Of a stretch of DNA of 64,000 nucleotides, positions 15,780 to 25,240 are shown piece by piece. The notes beneath the pieces were generated by a model that saw only the letters and a program-made list of their open reading frames with translations, was not told the origin of the DNA and searched no databases. How positions within the stretch are numbered: the first letter of the stretch is position 1; each line of letters begins with the position of its first letter. The DNA lies in contig CBIHLM010000005.1 in NCBI GenBank assembly GCA_966210515.1, positions 29,408-93,407 on the forward strand. The letters are read 5' to 3'. The DNA comes from Paradesertivirga sp966210515. GTDB taxonomy: Bacteria; Bacteroidota; Bacteroidia; Sphingobacteriales; Sphingobacteriaceae. Made by a program: the position numbers and the translations under genes.

Positions 15780-16751
15780 ATGCACTTAAAGAAAATCATG
15801 GGGCTTCTGCTTCTGCTTCCAACAATTCTATCTGCCCAGCAGGTGAAAATCCCGGAGGGCTGGTCCGATAGCTATGCTTACGCGAACGGAATCCGCATTC
15901 ATTACTACCACGCAACTCCGCAGCCAGAAAAGCCCGTGATGGTGATGGTTCATGGAGTAACGGATAACGGGCTTTGCTGGACTACCCTTACCCTGAAGCT
16001 TCAGGATAAGTACGACATTTACATGCTTGATACACGCGGTCACGGCTTGTCGGATCCATTTATTGCTGGTGATAACGGCGAGACATTGATAAAAGATGTA
16101 GTGGAGTTTGTAAAGGTCATGAAATTTAAAAATCCCATTCTTATGGGACATTCAATGGGGGCGGCTACGGTAATGAGGTTAGGAGCGGAGCATCCGGAAG
16201 TAGGCAGGGCAATAATCATGCTTGACCCTTTGCTCAGAGCACGTACCGGCGGGGTTCCAAACGCTGGAAGAGGGGTGCCTAATCGCAATCCGCAGCCTCA
16301 AAGTCAGCCTCAAGCTGCGTCTCCGGCCGGAACTCCAAACAATCGTCTTTCTGTGAGTATGTTCGGCAGTCCTGAAACTTTGGTTGCCCAAAACAACTAT
16401 AGCTTCAAAGATCTGGTAGCTACCGGACATCGCCAGAATCCGTTGTGGGACAAGATGGACGTTGAGTACTGGGCTCTTTCAAAAAAACAATATCACGGAC
16501 CCTATACTACCGAAGCATCTCAGGCGATGACCGGTACGATGAATATCGGAAGTTCACTCTCCAAAATTCAGGTGCCGGCAATCATATTAAAAGCGGACGC
16601 TTCTCCTGAAGTGCGAAAAAGCAATGACGAGGCTGCCGCAGCTATGCCTAAAGGAAAGCTTGTGCATATCGATGGAGCTGCACATAACCTGCATCACGAT
16701 AAACTGGAGCGCACCACCGAGGTGTTGAAGGAGTTTCTGTCAACGTTGTAG
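15780..16751 (+). CDS. Secreted alpha/beta hydrolase with Pro/Gln-rich insert
   Basis: A 323-residue exported enzyme: signal ending near LSAQQ, oxyanion segment VMVHGVTDN, RGHGLSDP, and nucleophile elbow MGHSMGA with Ser 125. The catalytic His is likely in GAAHNLHHDK near the C-terminus. Between residues about 165 and 190 sits a low-complexity stretch rich in Pro, Gln and Asn in the lid region, unusual for the family. It follows the first hydrolase by 51 bases, so the two are probably one operon with the GH43 gene downstream. Substrate unknown. Confidence 0.75.
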   Translation: MHLKKIMGLLLLLPTILSAQQVKIPEGWSDSYAYANGIRIHYYHATPQPEKPVMVMVHGVTDNGLCWTTLTLKLQDKYDIYMLDTRGHGLSDPFIAGDNGETLIKDVVEFVKVMKFKNPILMGHSMGAATVMRLGAEHPEVGRAIIMLDPLLRARTGGVPNAGRGVPNRNPQPQSQPQAASPAGTPNNRLSVSMFGSPETLVAQNNYSFKDLVATGHRQNPLWDKMDVEYWALSKKQYHGPYTTEASQAMTGTMNIGSSLSKIQVPAIILKADASPEVRKSNDEAAAAMPKGKLVHIDGAAHNLHHDKLERTTEVLKEFLSTL

Positions 16752-16820
16752 CAGACTACTATTACATCAGAATCCCAGTTATCTGGGCAAGTTTTCTAAA
16801 TTAATGGCAAGAACATTTCC

Positions 16821-18446
16821 ATGAACCAATATTTAAGTCACAAAAGCCCATGCCTTAGGCGTGTCAGGTTTGTTAATTTAGTTCTTTTGTTAAGCATTTT
16901 CCTTGTCGGAGAAAGCTATGCCCAGAAACTGAATATTAAAAACGATGTGTTCTGGAACACAAAAGATGGCCAGCCCATTTACAGTCAGGGCGGAGGGATA
17001 TTTACATTTAATGACCCTAAAACCGGTCAGGACAAATACTATTGGTATGGGGTACACTATAAGGGCGCCGAAGTGTACAGAAACTCGCCCAACAAAACAT
17101 ATCCGGGAACGGGCTTTGAATCGATAACTTGTTACACCTCAACAGACTTGGTTAACTGGACGTTTGAATCTGATGCCATGACGAAGGCTGTTGCTAGCGA
17201 AAAGGGCAGAGCTTTTTGGGTAGGGCGCCTGGGAGTTGCTTATGTAAAGGAGATAAACCAATACTCGATGTTTGTTCAGCACGGTAATGGGGTGCTTATC
17301 GCCGTATCTGATCATCCAGCCGGTCCGTTTAAATGGCACCATAAGATAAGCATGCTCGATAGAATAGGGACACCCAATACAGGGGATCAAACGGTTTTTA
17401 CCGACGAAGACACCGGAAAATCCTACCTCATCTATTCTTACGGACAGGGGAGAAATAAAATCTATGTTTCTGAGATAGGTGTAAAAGATGGAAAGGTCGA
17501 TCTGCTGGATTGTGTCAAAATTTATGAGGGAGCAGGCCGCGAAGGAAACTGTATGTTTAAGTACAAAGGAAAGTATTATATGGCTGCCTCTAATCTTTAT
17601 GGCTGGGATTCGTCTTTAGCGTACTACCTAGCAGCAGATAATATCTACGGTCCATACGAGCCCCGCAATAGTATGCTGGTGATGGATGGTGCTTCTGAAG
17701 ATTATGCTCATGTTACTCAAACCGGTTTTTTTGTTACTCTCAGAGGAAGTAAACAGGAAACGGTTGTTTACTGCGGCGACAGATGGGCCGACTTCGCAGG
17801 CAATGGGTTGGGATACAATCAGTGGGTTCCCTTATCGTTTAATGGTGCGAAACCTTATTTTAATTCTCTCGGCTCATGGAATCTTGATGCCAAAACGGGA
17901 GAATGGGAGGTTGCCGCTGATAATAATTGGGTGAAAAATGGAAGTTTTGAAGCTGACCGGAAAAAAATGCCAAGTCCTGTAAAACCAGTGCAAACTTATC
18001 TGACAGGCTGGGAAACCAGGGTGCTGAAGGGTAATAAAGCTTCACTTGATACTAACACCTCTCCAACTCTAAATTTTGCTAACAGTGAAGAAGACAGAAA
18101 GAGAGTGATTGGAGAGAGGAGCCTGAATATCAGTGATAGAGTTCCTTTCGAGCGCAAAATTTCTCAAACTATTAGTTCTTCACCCTATGTCAAATTGGAG
18201 AACGGATTCTACACATTAAAAGCATCTATCCGGAATAGCGACGGTTTTTCAAAACTTGATATGTATGCCGAAAGCTCCGGAAAGCAGCGAGCCTACGATC
18301 TGCAACAAAAAAAATCAGAATGGAAAACTATAGAACTAAAGCATATACCAGTGAAAAACGGCATGGTCGAGATAGGGTTTAAAGCAGAGGGTAAAGCGGG
18401 GGCATCATGCCAGGTGGACGATGTTTCTTTGGTTCTGGAACAGTAA
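16821..18446 (+). CDS. GH43-type beta-propeller glycoside hydrolase with C-terminal carbohydrate-binding-like domain
   Basis: A 541-residue exported protein. Residues about 35-365 form a GH43-like five-bladed propeller, with YYWYGVHYKG, CYTSTDLVNWTFE, VSDHPAGPF and FTDEDTGKSYLIYS, most like the galactan beta-1,3-galactosidase group. A beta-sandwich from about 375 (NWVKNGSFEAD) resembles carbohydrate-binding modules. Expected action: trimming beta-1,3-galactan backbones of arabinogalactan from the chain end. It lies 69 bases after the second hydrolase. Subfamily is inferred by pattern only. It ends at a strong hairpin shared with the convergent GH53 gene. Confidence 0.75.
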   Translation: MNQYLSHKSPCLRRVRFVNLVLLLSIFLVGESYAQKLNIKNDVFWNTKDGQPIYSQGGGIFTFNDPKTGQDKYYWYGVHYKGAEVYRNSPNKTYPGTGFESITCYTSTDLVNWTFESDAMTKAVASEKGRAFWVGRLGVAYVKEINQYSMFVQHGNGVLIAVSDHPAGPFKWHHKISMLDRIGTPNTGDQTVFTDEDTGKSYLIYSYGQGRNKIYVSEIGVKDGKVDLLDCVKIYEGAGREGNCMFKYKGKYYMAASNLYGWDSSLAYYLAADNIYGPYEPRNSMLVMDGASEDYAHVTQTGFFVTLRGSKQETVVYCGDRWADFAGNGLGYNQWVPLSFNGAKPYFNSLGSWNLDAKTGEWEVAADNNWVKNGSFEADRKKMPSPVKPVQTYLTGWETRVLKGNKASLDTNTSPTLNFANSEEDRKRVIGERSLNISDRVPFERKISQTISSSPYVKLENGFYTLKASIRNSDGFSKLDMYAESSGKQRAYDLQQKKSEWKTIELKHIPVKNGMVEIGFKAEGKAGASCQVDDVSLVLEQ

Positions 18447-18465
18447 AAGAGGACAGGTACGAAGT

Positions 18466-18505
18466 AAAGCTCTGCTCTTGCGTTGGCCGGAGCAGAGCTT
18501 TATTT
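18466..18505. terminator. Intrinsic terminator between convergent GH43 and GH53 genes
   Basis: AAAGCTCTGCTC and GAGCAGAGCTTT form a perfect 12-bp stem with a 12-base loop, followed by ATTTATC. It starts 20 bases after the GH43 stop and could stop transcripts from both sides. Confidence 0.85.
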
Positions 18506-18522
18506 ATCAATAAAAGGAAAGC

Positions 18523-19902
18523 CTACTTCAGATATTTTTCAGCTATTTCAGGATAAACATCAAGCAGTTCATTAGACTTACCCGAACGATCGAATATAGC
18601 TTCCCACGTGTTTAGTGGCTCCCATATAAACGTACCTATTCCTTTTCCTCCCGGCACATTGAATGCAATATCGTTCACTTCCCGTTTCACATGTGTATAC
18701 TCAGCCACCATAATTTGCCTGTTGTATTTTTTCGAAAGGCTTGCAATATTGTTCTTCAGGTCGTCGAGTGTTCCATGCCATTTTGGATAATAGGAAAGAC
18801 CGATAATATCATACGGTACATTTCGCTTTTGCATAGCGTCATAAAAAAACTCCGATTCTTCGGCCTGGCCGCCAAGCGCTACGTGAAGCATAATAATCGA
18901 TTTCGGACTTACCGCTTTTACACCTTTAAATCCGGCATAAAACAAAGACGCAAGGCTGTCCAGGTTATTGATGTGGCCCTCCGGCCAGATCATGCCGTGG
19001 TTAACTTCGTTGCCAATCTGCACCATATCGGGCTCTGTTCCCTGATCCTTTAACTGTTGCATTACAAAGGTTGTGTAGGCCTGAACAGAATCTTTAAGGG
19101 TCTTAAAATCCTTACCAACCCAGGCAACAGGTTTATTCTGTTGTTGCGGATCGGCCCAATAGTCGCTGTAATGAAAATCCAGAAGAAATTTCATCCCGGC
19201 AGCTTTTACACGCTTCGCCATTTGTTTGGTATGTTCAAGGTCGCAAAAGCCTCTGGTAGGAGAGTAGCCTTTCGGCTGAGCCGGATCATTAAATATGCGA
19301 AGACGAATATAGTTGAAGCCATGTTCTTTCAGAATTACCAGCGCATCTTTTTGAATGCCATTGTCGGTAAATTTTATGCCTCTCGACTCCAATTGAGGTA
19401 AAAAAGAAATATCAGCCCCCAGAATCTTATCTGTAGTTGTTCTGGCTTTGTAACGGTCGCTTGTAACCTTGTGCGGTTTCCCAGGCTGTATAGTATGAAT
19501 CTCGGTAGCGCCTAATGCAAGACTGTCGGCCTTTGCTTCAAATTTTATCGGCGTGCGGGTTGTGCCTGCCTTTAAAATGATACGTGCAGTTCCGCTTAAA
19601 TCAGCTTGCCAGGTGCTATCTGTTTGGCGCAAGCTCTGGGCCTTAACACCATTGATACTAACCAGACTGGCATCACCCACAATTTTGTAGATAACAGGTT
19701 TTGAAATACCAGGCACATCTTTGCCTTTGCTGTCAATGATTTTGGCTGTTATTAAAACCTCATCCTCGCCGTTAGCAAGCATGGTAGTTTTATAAGCAGT
19801 TACTTGTATTTCAGCCGGCTTGTTGGTTTGAGCTTTCAGATCTCCGGAGTAAACATAAAGCACGCTCAACGCGCTTATTAAAATTTTGTATGAGTTAGCC
19901 AT
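18523..19902 (-). CDS. GH53 arabinogalactan endo-beta-1,4-galactanase with N-terminal Ig-like domain
   Basis: Cuts beta-1,4-galactan internally. The 459-residue exported protein has a signal (about 1-25), an Ig-like domain (about 28-125), then the GH53 barrel from about 160 (LGADISFLPQ). Acid/base Glu 299 lies in IGNEVNHG and nucleophile Glu 401 in MVAEYTH; FHYSDYWADP is also typical. It is transcribed leftward from the same intergenic region as the first susC, so both are likely controlled by the direct-repeat element there. A second GH53 at 27698 lacks the Ig-like domain and is a lipoprotein. Confidence 0.93.
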   Translation of the reverse strand: MANSYKILISALSVLYVYSGDLKAQTNKPAEIQVTAYKTTMLANGEDEVLITAKIIDSKGKDVPGISKPVIYKIVGDASLVSINGVKAQSLRQTDSTWQADLSGTARIILKAGTTRTPIKFEAKADSLALGATEIHTIQPGKPHKVTSDRYKARTTTDKILGADISFLPQLESRGIKFTDNGIQKDALVILKEHGFNYIRLRIFNDPAQPKGYSPTRGFCDLEHTKQMAKRVKAAGMKFLLDFHYSDYWADPQQQNKPVAWVGKDFKTLKDSVQAYTTFVMQQLKDQGTEPDMVQIGNEVNHGMIWPEGHINNLDSLASLFYAGFKGVKAVSPKSIIMLHVALGGQAEESEFFYDAMQKRNVPYDIIGLSYYPKWHGTLDDLKNNIASLSKKYNRQIMVAEYTHVKREVNDIAFNVPGGKGIGTFIWEPLNTWEAIFDRSGKSNELLDVYPEIAEKYLK

Positions 19903-20205
19903 GGGAGGTTGATAATTGGTTTCTATGGGTTTAAATGCAGGATTTTTTCGTGCTGTTAAGCCAAAATATGATGTTTTTTTAGACGTTCATCCACTCAGCC
20001 TTTGGTTCTGCCACTAAAACACAATAGGATAAAAAAAAGAATAAATAGGATAAATATCGGCGTCGCTTTGTGAGTTCTTTTGGAATCGAAAAGGGAGTCT
20101 ATGTTCCAGTTATAATTAACCAAACCAGTATTCCATTTTTCATGAGATCACTTTATTAATTCCAATGGAACCTTAACCGTATTTAGCTAATCAATTTATC
20201 AAATT
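19903..20205. other. Divergent promoter region, GH53 and susC
   Basis: About 303 AT-rich bases without a gene, containing the direct-repeat element at 20027-20055. No clear TAnnTTTG box with correct spacing was found for either direction. Confidence 0.7.
20027..20055 (+). repeat. 21-bp-spaced GATAAA direct repeat (candidate PUL operator, copy 2)
   Basis: AATAGGATAAA occurs twice, at 20023-20033 and 20044-20054, 21 bp apart. The 29-bp core begins and ends like the one at 14648-14676. A looser relative (AATAG-N15-AATAG around GATAAA) lies at 33032-33056 upstream of the hybrid regulator gene. Binding by that regulator is inference. Confidence 0.5.
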
Positions 20206-23200
20206 ATGATCTATTTAAACTTTCACATTCCAATCCGTTACCAGCTCCTTTGTTGGCTGCTGGTTTTTACAGTTTTTAGTGCGGGAGCACAAGAACTTAC
20301 TATATCGGGCACTGTTACCGCCAGGGGCGACGGCGAAGCTTTACCTGGCGTCTCGGTTATAAATACAGCAACCAGGCAAACGGCCACAACCGATGCAAAC
20401 GGCCGGTACTCTATTAAAGCTAGTTCGGGGAATGTGCTCTCCTTTAGTTTTATTGGCTTTGTTACGCAGCAGCAAACAGTAAAAGGCTCTGCTCTTAATG
20501 TGCTGCTTGACATCCAGGCAAATAATCTTAACGAGGTTGTTGTTGTTGGTTATGGAACCGCGTTACGTAGAGACCTTGTAAACGCAGTCAGCAAAATTGA
20601 CCCTAAAGATGTTCCTCAGGCAGCTAACAGTTCTATTGCTCAACTGGTGTTTGGAAAGACTCCAGGGGTTACCGCTGTTCAAAGAAGTGCGGAGCCCGGA
20701 GGGAATATTCAACTTTCTATACGCGGAAAAGGTAATCCGATTGTTATTATAGATGGAGTTCAAATGTCGCCAGAGGCGCTGGAACCTGGTAACGGTGGTG
20801 TCGCTAACGAGTTGAACGGTGTAAGAAGAGGGGGCTTCGCCGGCCTCAATCCGGATGATATTGAATCTTTGGAATTTCTAAAAGATGCCAGTGCTGCTAT
20901 CTACGGTGTAAGCGCCATGAATGGAGTAGTTCTGATAACTACAAAAAAAGGGAAGGCTGGCCGTACTTCCGTATCATACGATGGATCCCGGTCTTATGTA
21001 AGTAATAATAAATACCTGGAGCCCTTGTCTGCAAGTGCATACATGGAATATTATAGTCAGCTAAAAAAGGATCAATACCTTTTCAATGGTAATATGGCTC
21101 CCTATGGGAATGTGGCTCCCGGTACATTTACCGCTCCATTTACGGCCGCACAGATAGCGGGTGCCGGAAACGGAACAGATTGGCTGGACTTAACGTTAAG
21201 GAACGGCTCCGTCGACAACCATAATCTTACAGTTTCGGGAGGAAATGAAAAGCTTACCTATTATTTCAGCGGCGGTTATTTCGATCAGCAAGGTACAGTA
21301 AGGAATTCTGGAATGACCCGATACACCGGAAGGACAAATCTGAATTTTAACCTTAATAAATGGTTATCCCTGAATGCTAACATCTCCGGGGCAAAAGCTA
21401 ATTTTGCAAACTCTACCGCTGGTTGGCAGAATGGAAATGCCGGAAACCAGGCTTTCGGATCATTGCAAGCAGCAATTGCCTATCCGCGTTCTGTACCTGT
21501 ATATGATGATGCTGGTAGATATAGCCTGTTTCAGGTGACAGGTAATCCGGTATCATTGCTTGATATTAAAGATAACACCGCATTTAACTCCCTGAACACT
21601 ATCGTTTCGGCCGATTTCAAAATTATCGGAGACCAGTTAAAAGCGAAGCTTTTATACGGAAATAACTTTGAAAATAGTAACAGAGATTTCTTTGTACCAT
21701 CTACTACCTTCTATTTTCAGATGTACCGTTCAAGGGGCTCGCGAAACCAGGCAGAGCGTCTAAATCAAACGATGGAAGCGCAATTAACCTACAAGAAGCG
21801 CTTTATTGACGATAAATTAGATGTTGACCTTTTAGGTGTTATTGGTCAGTATCAGCTGGACATGGTTAATTTTGGAGCTGCCAGCGCCGACATGAAAGAT
21901 GGTATTAATACTGAGAATCTTGGTGCAGGTACCGGAGCGATTGCTGTACAATCTTCTAAATGGTACGAAAGAAAACGCTCATATCTGGGAAGGGCAAATT
22001 TTCAATTATTGGACAAGTATATACTTCAACTTACGGGTCGTTACGACGGATACAGCCAGTTTTTCCCCGACAATAAGTACTCGTTCTTCCCTTCAGTTAC
22101 AGCTGGATGGAAAATTTCAAATGAGCCGTTTTTACAGAATGTTAAGTTCTTAAATATGCTTAAACTCAGAGGTAGCATGGGCGTTACCGGCGATGCTTCT
22201 GGAGCGTTTGCATATGCATCGTATAGTCCGGATAATACCTTGATTAGTTTCAATAGCGGTACAACTCAAATTATTCCCTATACTTTGAGCCAGCTGGATC
22301 AGCAGAACCTGTCTTGGCCAAAATTGCTTCAAAAGAACCTGGGGGTCGATTTTGCAGTTTTAAACAACCGCATTAATGGAACGTTCGATATATTCAGAGA
22401 GGACAACACTCGTATCATAAACACAAGCGCTCCTACAGCACCTTTAAGTTTTTTCGGAACCCAGCCGGTAAACGGTGCTCATCGGGTTAGAAAAGGTTGG
22501 GAAGGTTATTTAAGTACCGTCAACGTAAGTTCTAAAAATTTCAAATGGAACAGTACGTTCAATCTTACACAGATGTCTTATGAATGGAAAGAGAGATTTG
22601 CATTCGACGTATTGAGCCCCGGCGTTGGTGCGGCTGATCCGGTAAATTCAATCTATGTATTCAAAACAGATGGAATCGTACAGCCCGGCGAGACCCTTTC
22701 GCCAGCACAGCAGGCTTTACCGGTAAGGGGCCGTCAACCTGGAAACCCACGAATTGTAGATCTTAATAATGACGGCAAATTCGACGCTTCAGATATTGTA
22801 AGATATGATTCAGCGCCGGATTTGTCACTTGGTTTTGGAAATACATTTAGCTATAAAAATTTAGACTTTAATATTTCCTTCTATGGCGCCCGAGGCGGTT
22901 ACGGATTCAATGTTCTGAGAAGCTGGGCAAATGCTCCCAACTTTGTATCGGGTAATCAAAGTGGAATTAAAGAAGTTGGAGATATCTGGTCTACCTCGAA
23001 CCCCCAGGGAACTATTCCGGGAGTAGCTTTTGATCAGGGTGCTTTAGGTTTACCCGCAGGGCTTGATGTGGATCTTCAAAAAACAGATTTTATCCGTTGC
23101 AGAAATATAGGTGTTGGCTACACGCTAAATCAGTCTTTCGTAAGCAAATATGTGAAAAACCTGAGGTTGTTTTTAGATGTTCAAAATCCATTTATCATCA

Positions 23201-23310
23201 CAGATTATAAAATTGCTGACCCTGAAGTTGAGGTAAGGGGTGTAAAAGGCGGCGCCGCTCCATATCCGGTGGCTACTACTTATTCTTTAGGTATCAAGGC
23301 AGGTTTCTAA
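20206..23310 (+). CDS. SusC-like TonB-dependent outer-membrane glycan transporter (first pair)
   Basis: Imports oligosaccharides across the outer membrane with its SusD partner. The 1034-residue protein has a signal (about 1-29), a CarboxypepD-reg-like domain (about 30-105), the SusC TonB-contact motif LNEVVVVGYG, a plug with DASAAIYGVSAMNGVVLI, and a long barrel. It lacks an STN domain, unlike the second SusC, so it should not signal through an anti-sigma factor; a hybrid two-component regulator nearby is the likely control. susD begins about 120 bases later. Cargo is probably galacto-oligosaccharide, judged from the neighbouring GH53 and GH2 genes. Confidence 0.93.
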   Translation: MIYLNFHIPIRYQLLCWLLVFTVFSAGAQELTISGTVTARGDGEALPGVSVINTATRQTATTDANGRYSIKASSGNVLSFSFIGFVTQQQTVKGSALNVLLDIQANNLNEVVVVGYGTALRRDLVNAVSKIDPKDVPQAANSSIAQLVFGKTPGVTAVQRSAEPGGNIQLSIRGKGNPIVIIDGVQMSPEALEPGNGGVANELNGVRRGGFAGLNPDDIESLEFLKDASAAIYGVSAMNGVVLITTKKGKAGRTSVSYDGSRSYVSNNKYLEPLSASAYMEYYSQLKKDQYLFNGNMAPYGNVAPGTFTAPFTAAQIAGAGNGTDWLDLTLRNGSVDNHNLTVSGGNEKLTYYFSGGYFDQQGTVRNSGMTRYTGRTNLNFNLNKWLSLNANISGAKANFANSTAGWQNGNAGNQAFGSLQAAIAYPRSVPVYDDAGRYSLFQVTGNPVSLLDIKDNTAFNSLNTIVSADFKIIGDQLKAKLLYGNNFENSNRDFFVPSTTFYFQMYRSRGSRNQAERLNQTMEAQLTYKKRFIDDKLDVDLLGVIGQYQLDMVNFGAASADMKDGINTENLGAGTGAIAVQSSKWYERKRSYLGRANFQLLDKYILQLTGRYDGYSQFFPDNKYSFFPSVTAGWKISNEPFLQNVKFLNMLKLRGSMGVTGDASGAFAYASYSPDNTLISFNSGTTQIIPYTLSQLDQQNLSWPKLLQKNLGVDFAVLNNRINGTFDIFREDNTRIINTSAPTAPLSFFGTQPVNGAHRVRKGWEGYLSTVNVSSKNFKWNSTFNLTQMSYEWKERFAFDVLSPGVGAADPVNSIYVFKTDGIVQPGETLSPAQQALPVRGRQPGNPRIVDLNNDGKFDASDIVRYDSAPDLSLGFGNTFSYKNLDFNISFYGARGGYGFNVLRSWANAPNFVSGNQSGIKEVGDIWSTSNPQGTIPGVAFDQGALGLPAGLDVDLQKTDFIRCRNIGVGYTLNQSFVSKYVKNLRLFLDVQNPFIITDYKIADPEVEVRGVKGGAAPYPVATTYSLGIKAGF

Positions 23311-23432
23311 CACCATTAAATTTAACGAGATGAAATCATCATGAGCATATACCACTCACCAACAGCAATGAACTTAGAGTGAAAAACATGCACATGATTG
23401 CTTCATCTCCATTAAAAAACAAATATACTCTG

Positions 23433-24968
23433 ATGAAAAAAGCAATAATATTATTAGCATGCAGTCTGGCAATACTATCGGGCTGCAAAAAAGGGCTGGA
23501 AGCAAATCTTCCGGGAACTTTAAACCCAAATACATTTCCAAAAACTGAGGCAGATTTCCAGTCTCTTACTACCGACGTATACAAACTATTTACATCAAAA
23601 TGGAGCTATACTGATGGACGTGCTCCCGGCGCTTCATCGGGCGGTACTGTCGGCGATCAGTTTTACGGGGTAGAAATGTCGAATTTATTTTTAAACGATT
23701 ACCCGGGTGAGCACATGACTGTTTTTACTGATTGGGGAGGTTTCTTTGAGTCTCTCAGTAAAGCGGATTTCAATTTTATGAAAACATTGAGTAGCCGTAG
23801 GAACCACCTGGAAAAGATTAGGTTTATTACTAAGATCACTAAAATTATTGGAGATCTGAGTGCGTCAAATGCTATAAGTGATGCAGCAAAAGATGCTTAT
23901 ATCGCAGAGGCCCGTGCTGCAAGGGGGCTAATTATGTATAATCTGCTTACGATGTATGGGCCCGTGCCTTATATCGACGACCCGGCTTTGATTGGAACTG
24001 CTGCTGAATCGAACATGAAACGTCCGGACCGTGCAATCTATGTGAACCGGGTTGCGAGTGACCTTCGTTTCGCTGCTGACAAGCTGTTGAAAAATCCTGC
24101 GGAATATGGAAGATTTAACAAGGGCTGTGCGCTAACATTTCTAATGAGACTGTATCTTTTTGAAAAGGAGTGGAAAAAAGCTGAAGATACCGGAAGAGAG
24201 ATCCTTACTTTGGGTTACGATCTGGTTGGCGATTATTCAAGTTTATTTAAGGTATCAGGTGAAAAAAATATTGAAACTATCTGGGCGGTTACCTGCGATC
24301 CTGCAGCCAATGGAAACGATAATTTGGGGAATATGAACGCCTGGACGTATTATACATATCCTGGGGATTTTCCCGGTAATCTTAATACCGCCGGGAAGCG
24401 TACGGGTGGATGGGCATCCGCTTTCATGGCAACATGGTCGTTTTACGACTCTTTTAGTCCTTCCGACTCAAGGCGGGCCTTACTGCTCGAATCGTATGAA
24501 GCAGTTAATTCAGCTGGAAATCCAACCGGCGTAACAAAAGGCCGCTCGACCGGTATGCGCGGAGCAATAATTAATAAATACCCGGACAATGATCCTACCC
24601 AGTTTGCAGGGAATGACATACCGGTCTGTCGTTATGCAGATGTATTGCTGATGCTGGCTGAAGCAATCAACGAACAAGCCGGACCTACTTCTGAAGCACG
24701 GGAATTTGTCGATAAGGTGAGAAGAAGGTCCAATTTGCTGAATTTATCTGGGGTCGATATAGCTTCCCCTGCGGCATTCAAAGAAGCCATTTTGCGCGAA
24801 AGGGGGTGGGAGCTCTTCTTTGAAGGACATCGTAGGGTTGATCTGGTACGTATGGGGAAATTTATGGAGAAAGTTACCGCTTCGGGAAAAACTCCTTCGG
24901 GTACCACACAAGGCTTGTTTCCTGTGCCGCAATATATGCTTGATCAGGGAATGGAGCCAACTCCATAG
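23433..24968 (+). CDS. SusD-like surface glycan-binding lipoprotein (first pair)
   Basis: Lid lipoprotein of the SusCD pedal-bin transporter. From the ATG at 23433 it has 511 residues, a signal ending ILSGC with lipid Cys 18, TPR-like helices (AYIAEARAARGLIMYNLLTMYGPVP) and the C-terminal RagB/SusD segment ending near LFPVPQYML. An in-frame GTG at 23379 would add 18 residues before the signal and is rejected. It directly follows susC. A hairpin ends the unit near 25059. Family is firm; ligand is inferred from neighbours. Confidence 0.92.
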   Translation: MKKAIILLACSLAILSGCKKGLEANLPGTLNPNTFPKTEADFQSLTTDVYKLFTSKWSYTDGRAPGASSGGTVGDQFYGVEMSNLFLNDYPGEHMTVFTDWGGFFESLSKADFNFMKTLSSRRNHLEKIRFITKITKIIGDLSASNAISDAAKDAYIAEARAARGLIMYNLLTMYGPVPYIDDPALIGTAAESNMKRPDRAIYVNRVASDLRFAADKLLKNPAEYGRFNKGCALTFLMRLYLFEKEWKKAEDTGREILTLGYDLVGDYSSLFKVSGEKNIETIWAVTCDPAANGNDNLGNMNAWTYYTYPGDFPGNLNTAGKRTGGWASAFMATWSFYDSFSPSDSRRALLLESYEAVNSAGNPTGVTKGRSTGMRGAIINKYPDNDPTQFAGNDIPVCRYADVLLMLAEAINEQAGPTSEAREFVDKVRRRSNLLNLSGVDIASPAAFKEAILRERGWELFFEGHRRVDLVRMGKFMEKVTASGKTPSGTTQGLFPVPQYMLDQGMEPTP

Positions 24969-25045
24969 TATTAAAATTAATGTGCTTTTGCGGTTAGGCG
25001 CGAACGCAGTGTATAGGTCTTGCCCCGATTTCATCGGATTTAATT

Positions 25046-25089
25046 GGTTAGTTTATCTCGTGTTGCCTCCCGGCAGCACGGGATTCTTT
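25046..25089 (+). terminator. GGTTAGTTT motif plus hairpin after the first susD
   Basis: GGTTAGTTT (25046-25054) precedes a 9-bp stem (25059-25067 with 25072-25080, one G-U pair, loop TCCC) and GGATTCTTTTC. It fits a terminator about 90 bases after susD. The same GGTTAGTTT preamble precedes hairpins at 40991 and 42619. Confidence 0.65.
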
Positions 25090-25240
25090 TCAATAATCCT
25101 ATCGCTACATTTATGCGTGGTTCGCTATCAAGTAGCTTTTAGAGGTTGAACCTGAAATAAAAACTGAGACAAAACTAGTACATTGACGAACTCAAATTTA
25201 CACACGGATTTACAAAGGATAGATAGGCATATAGATTCAC

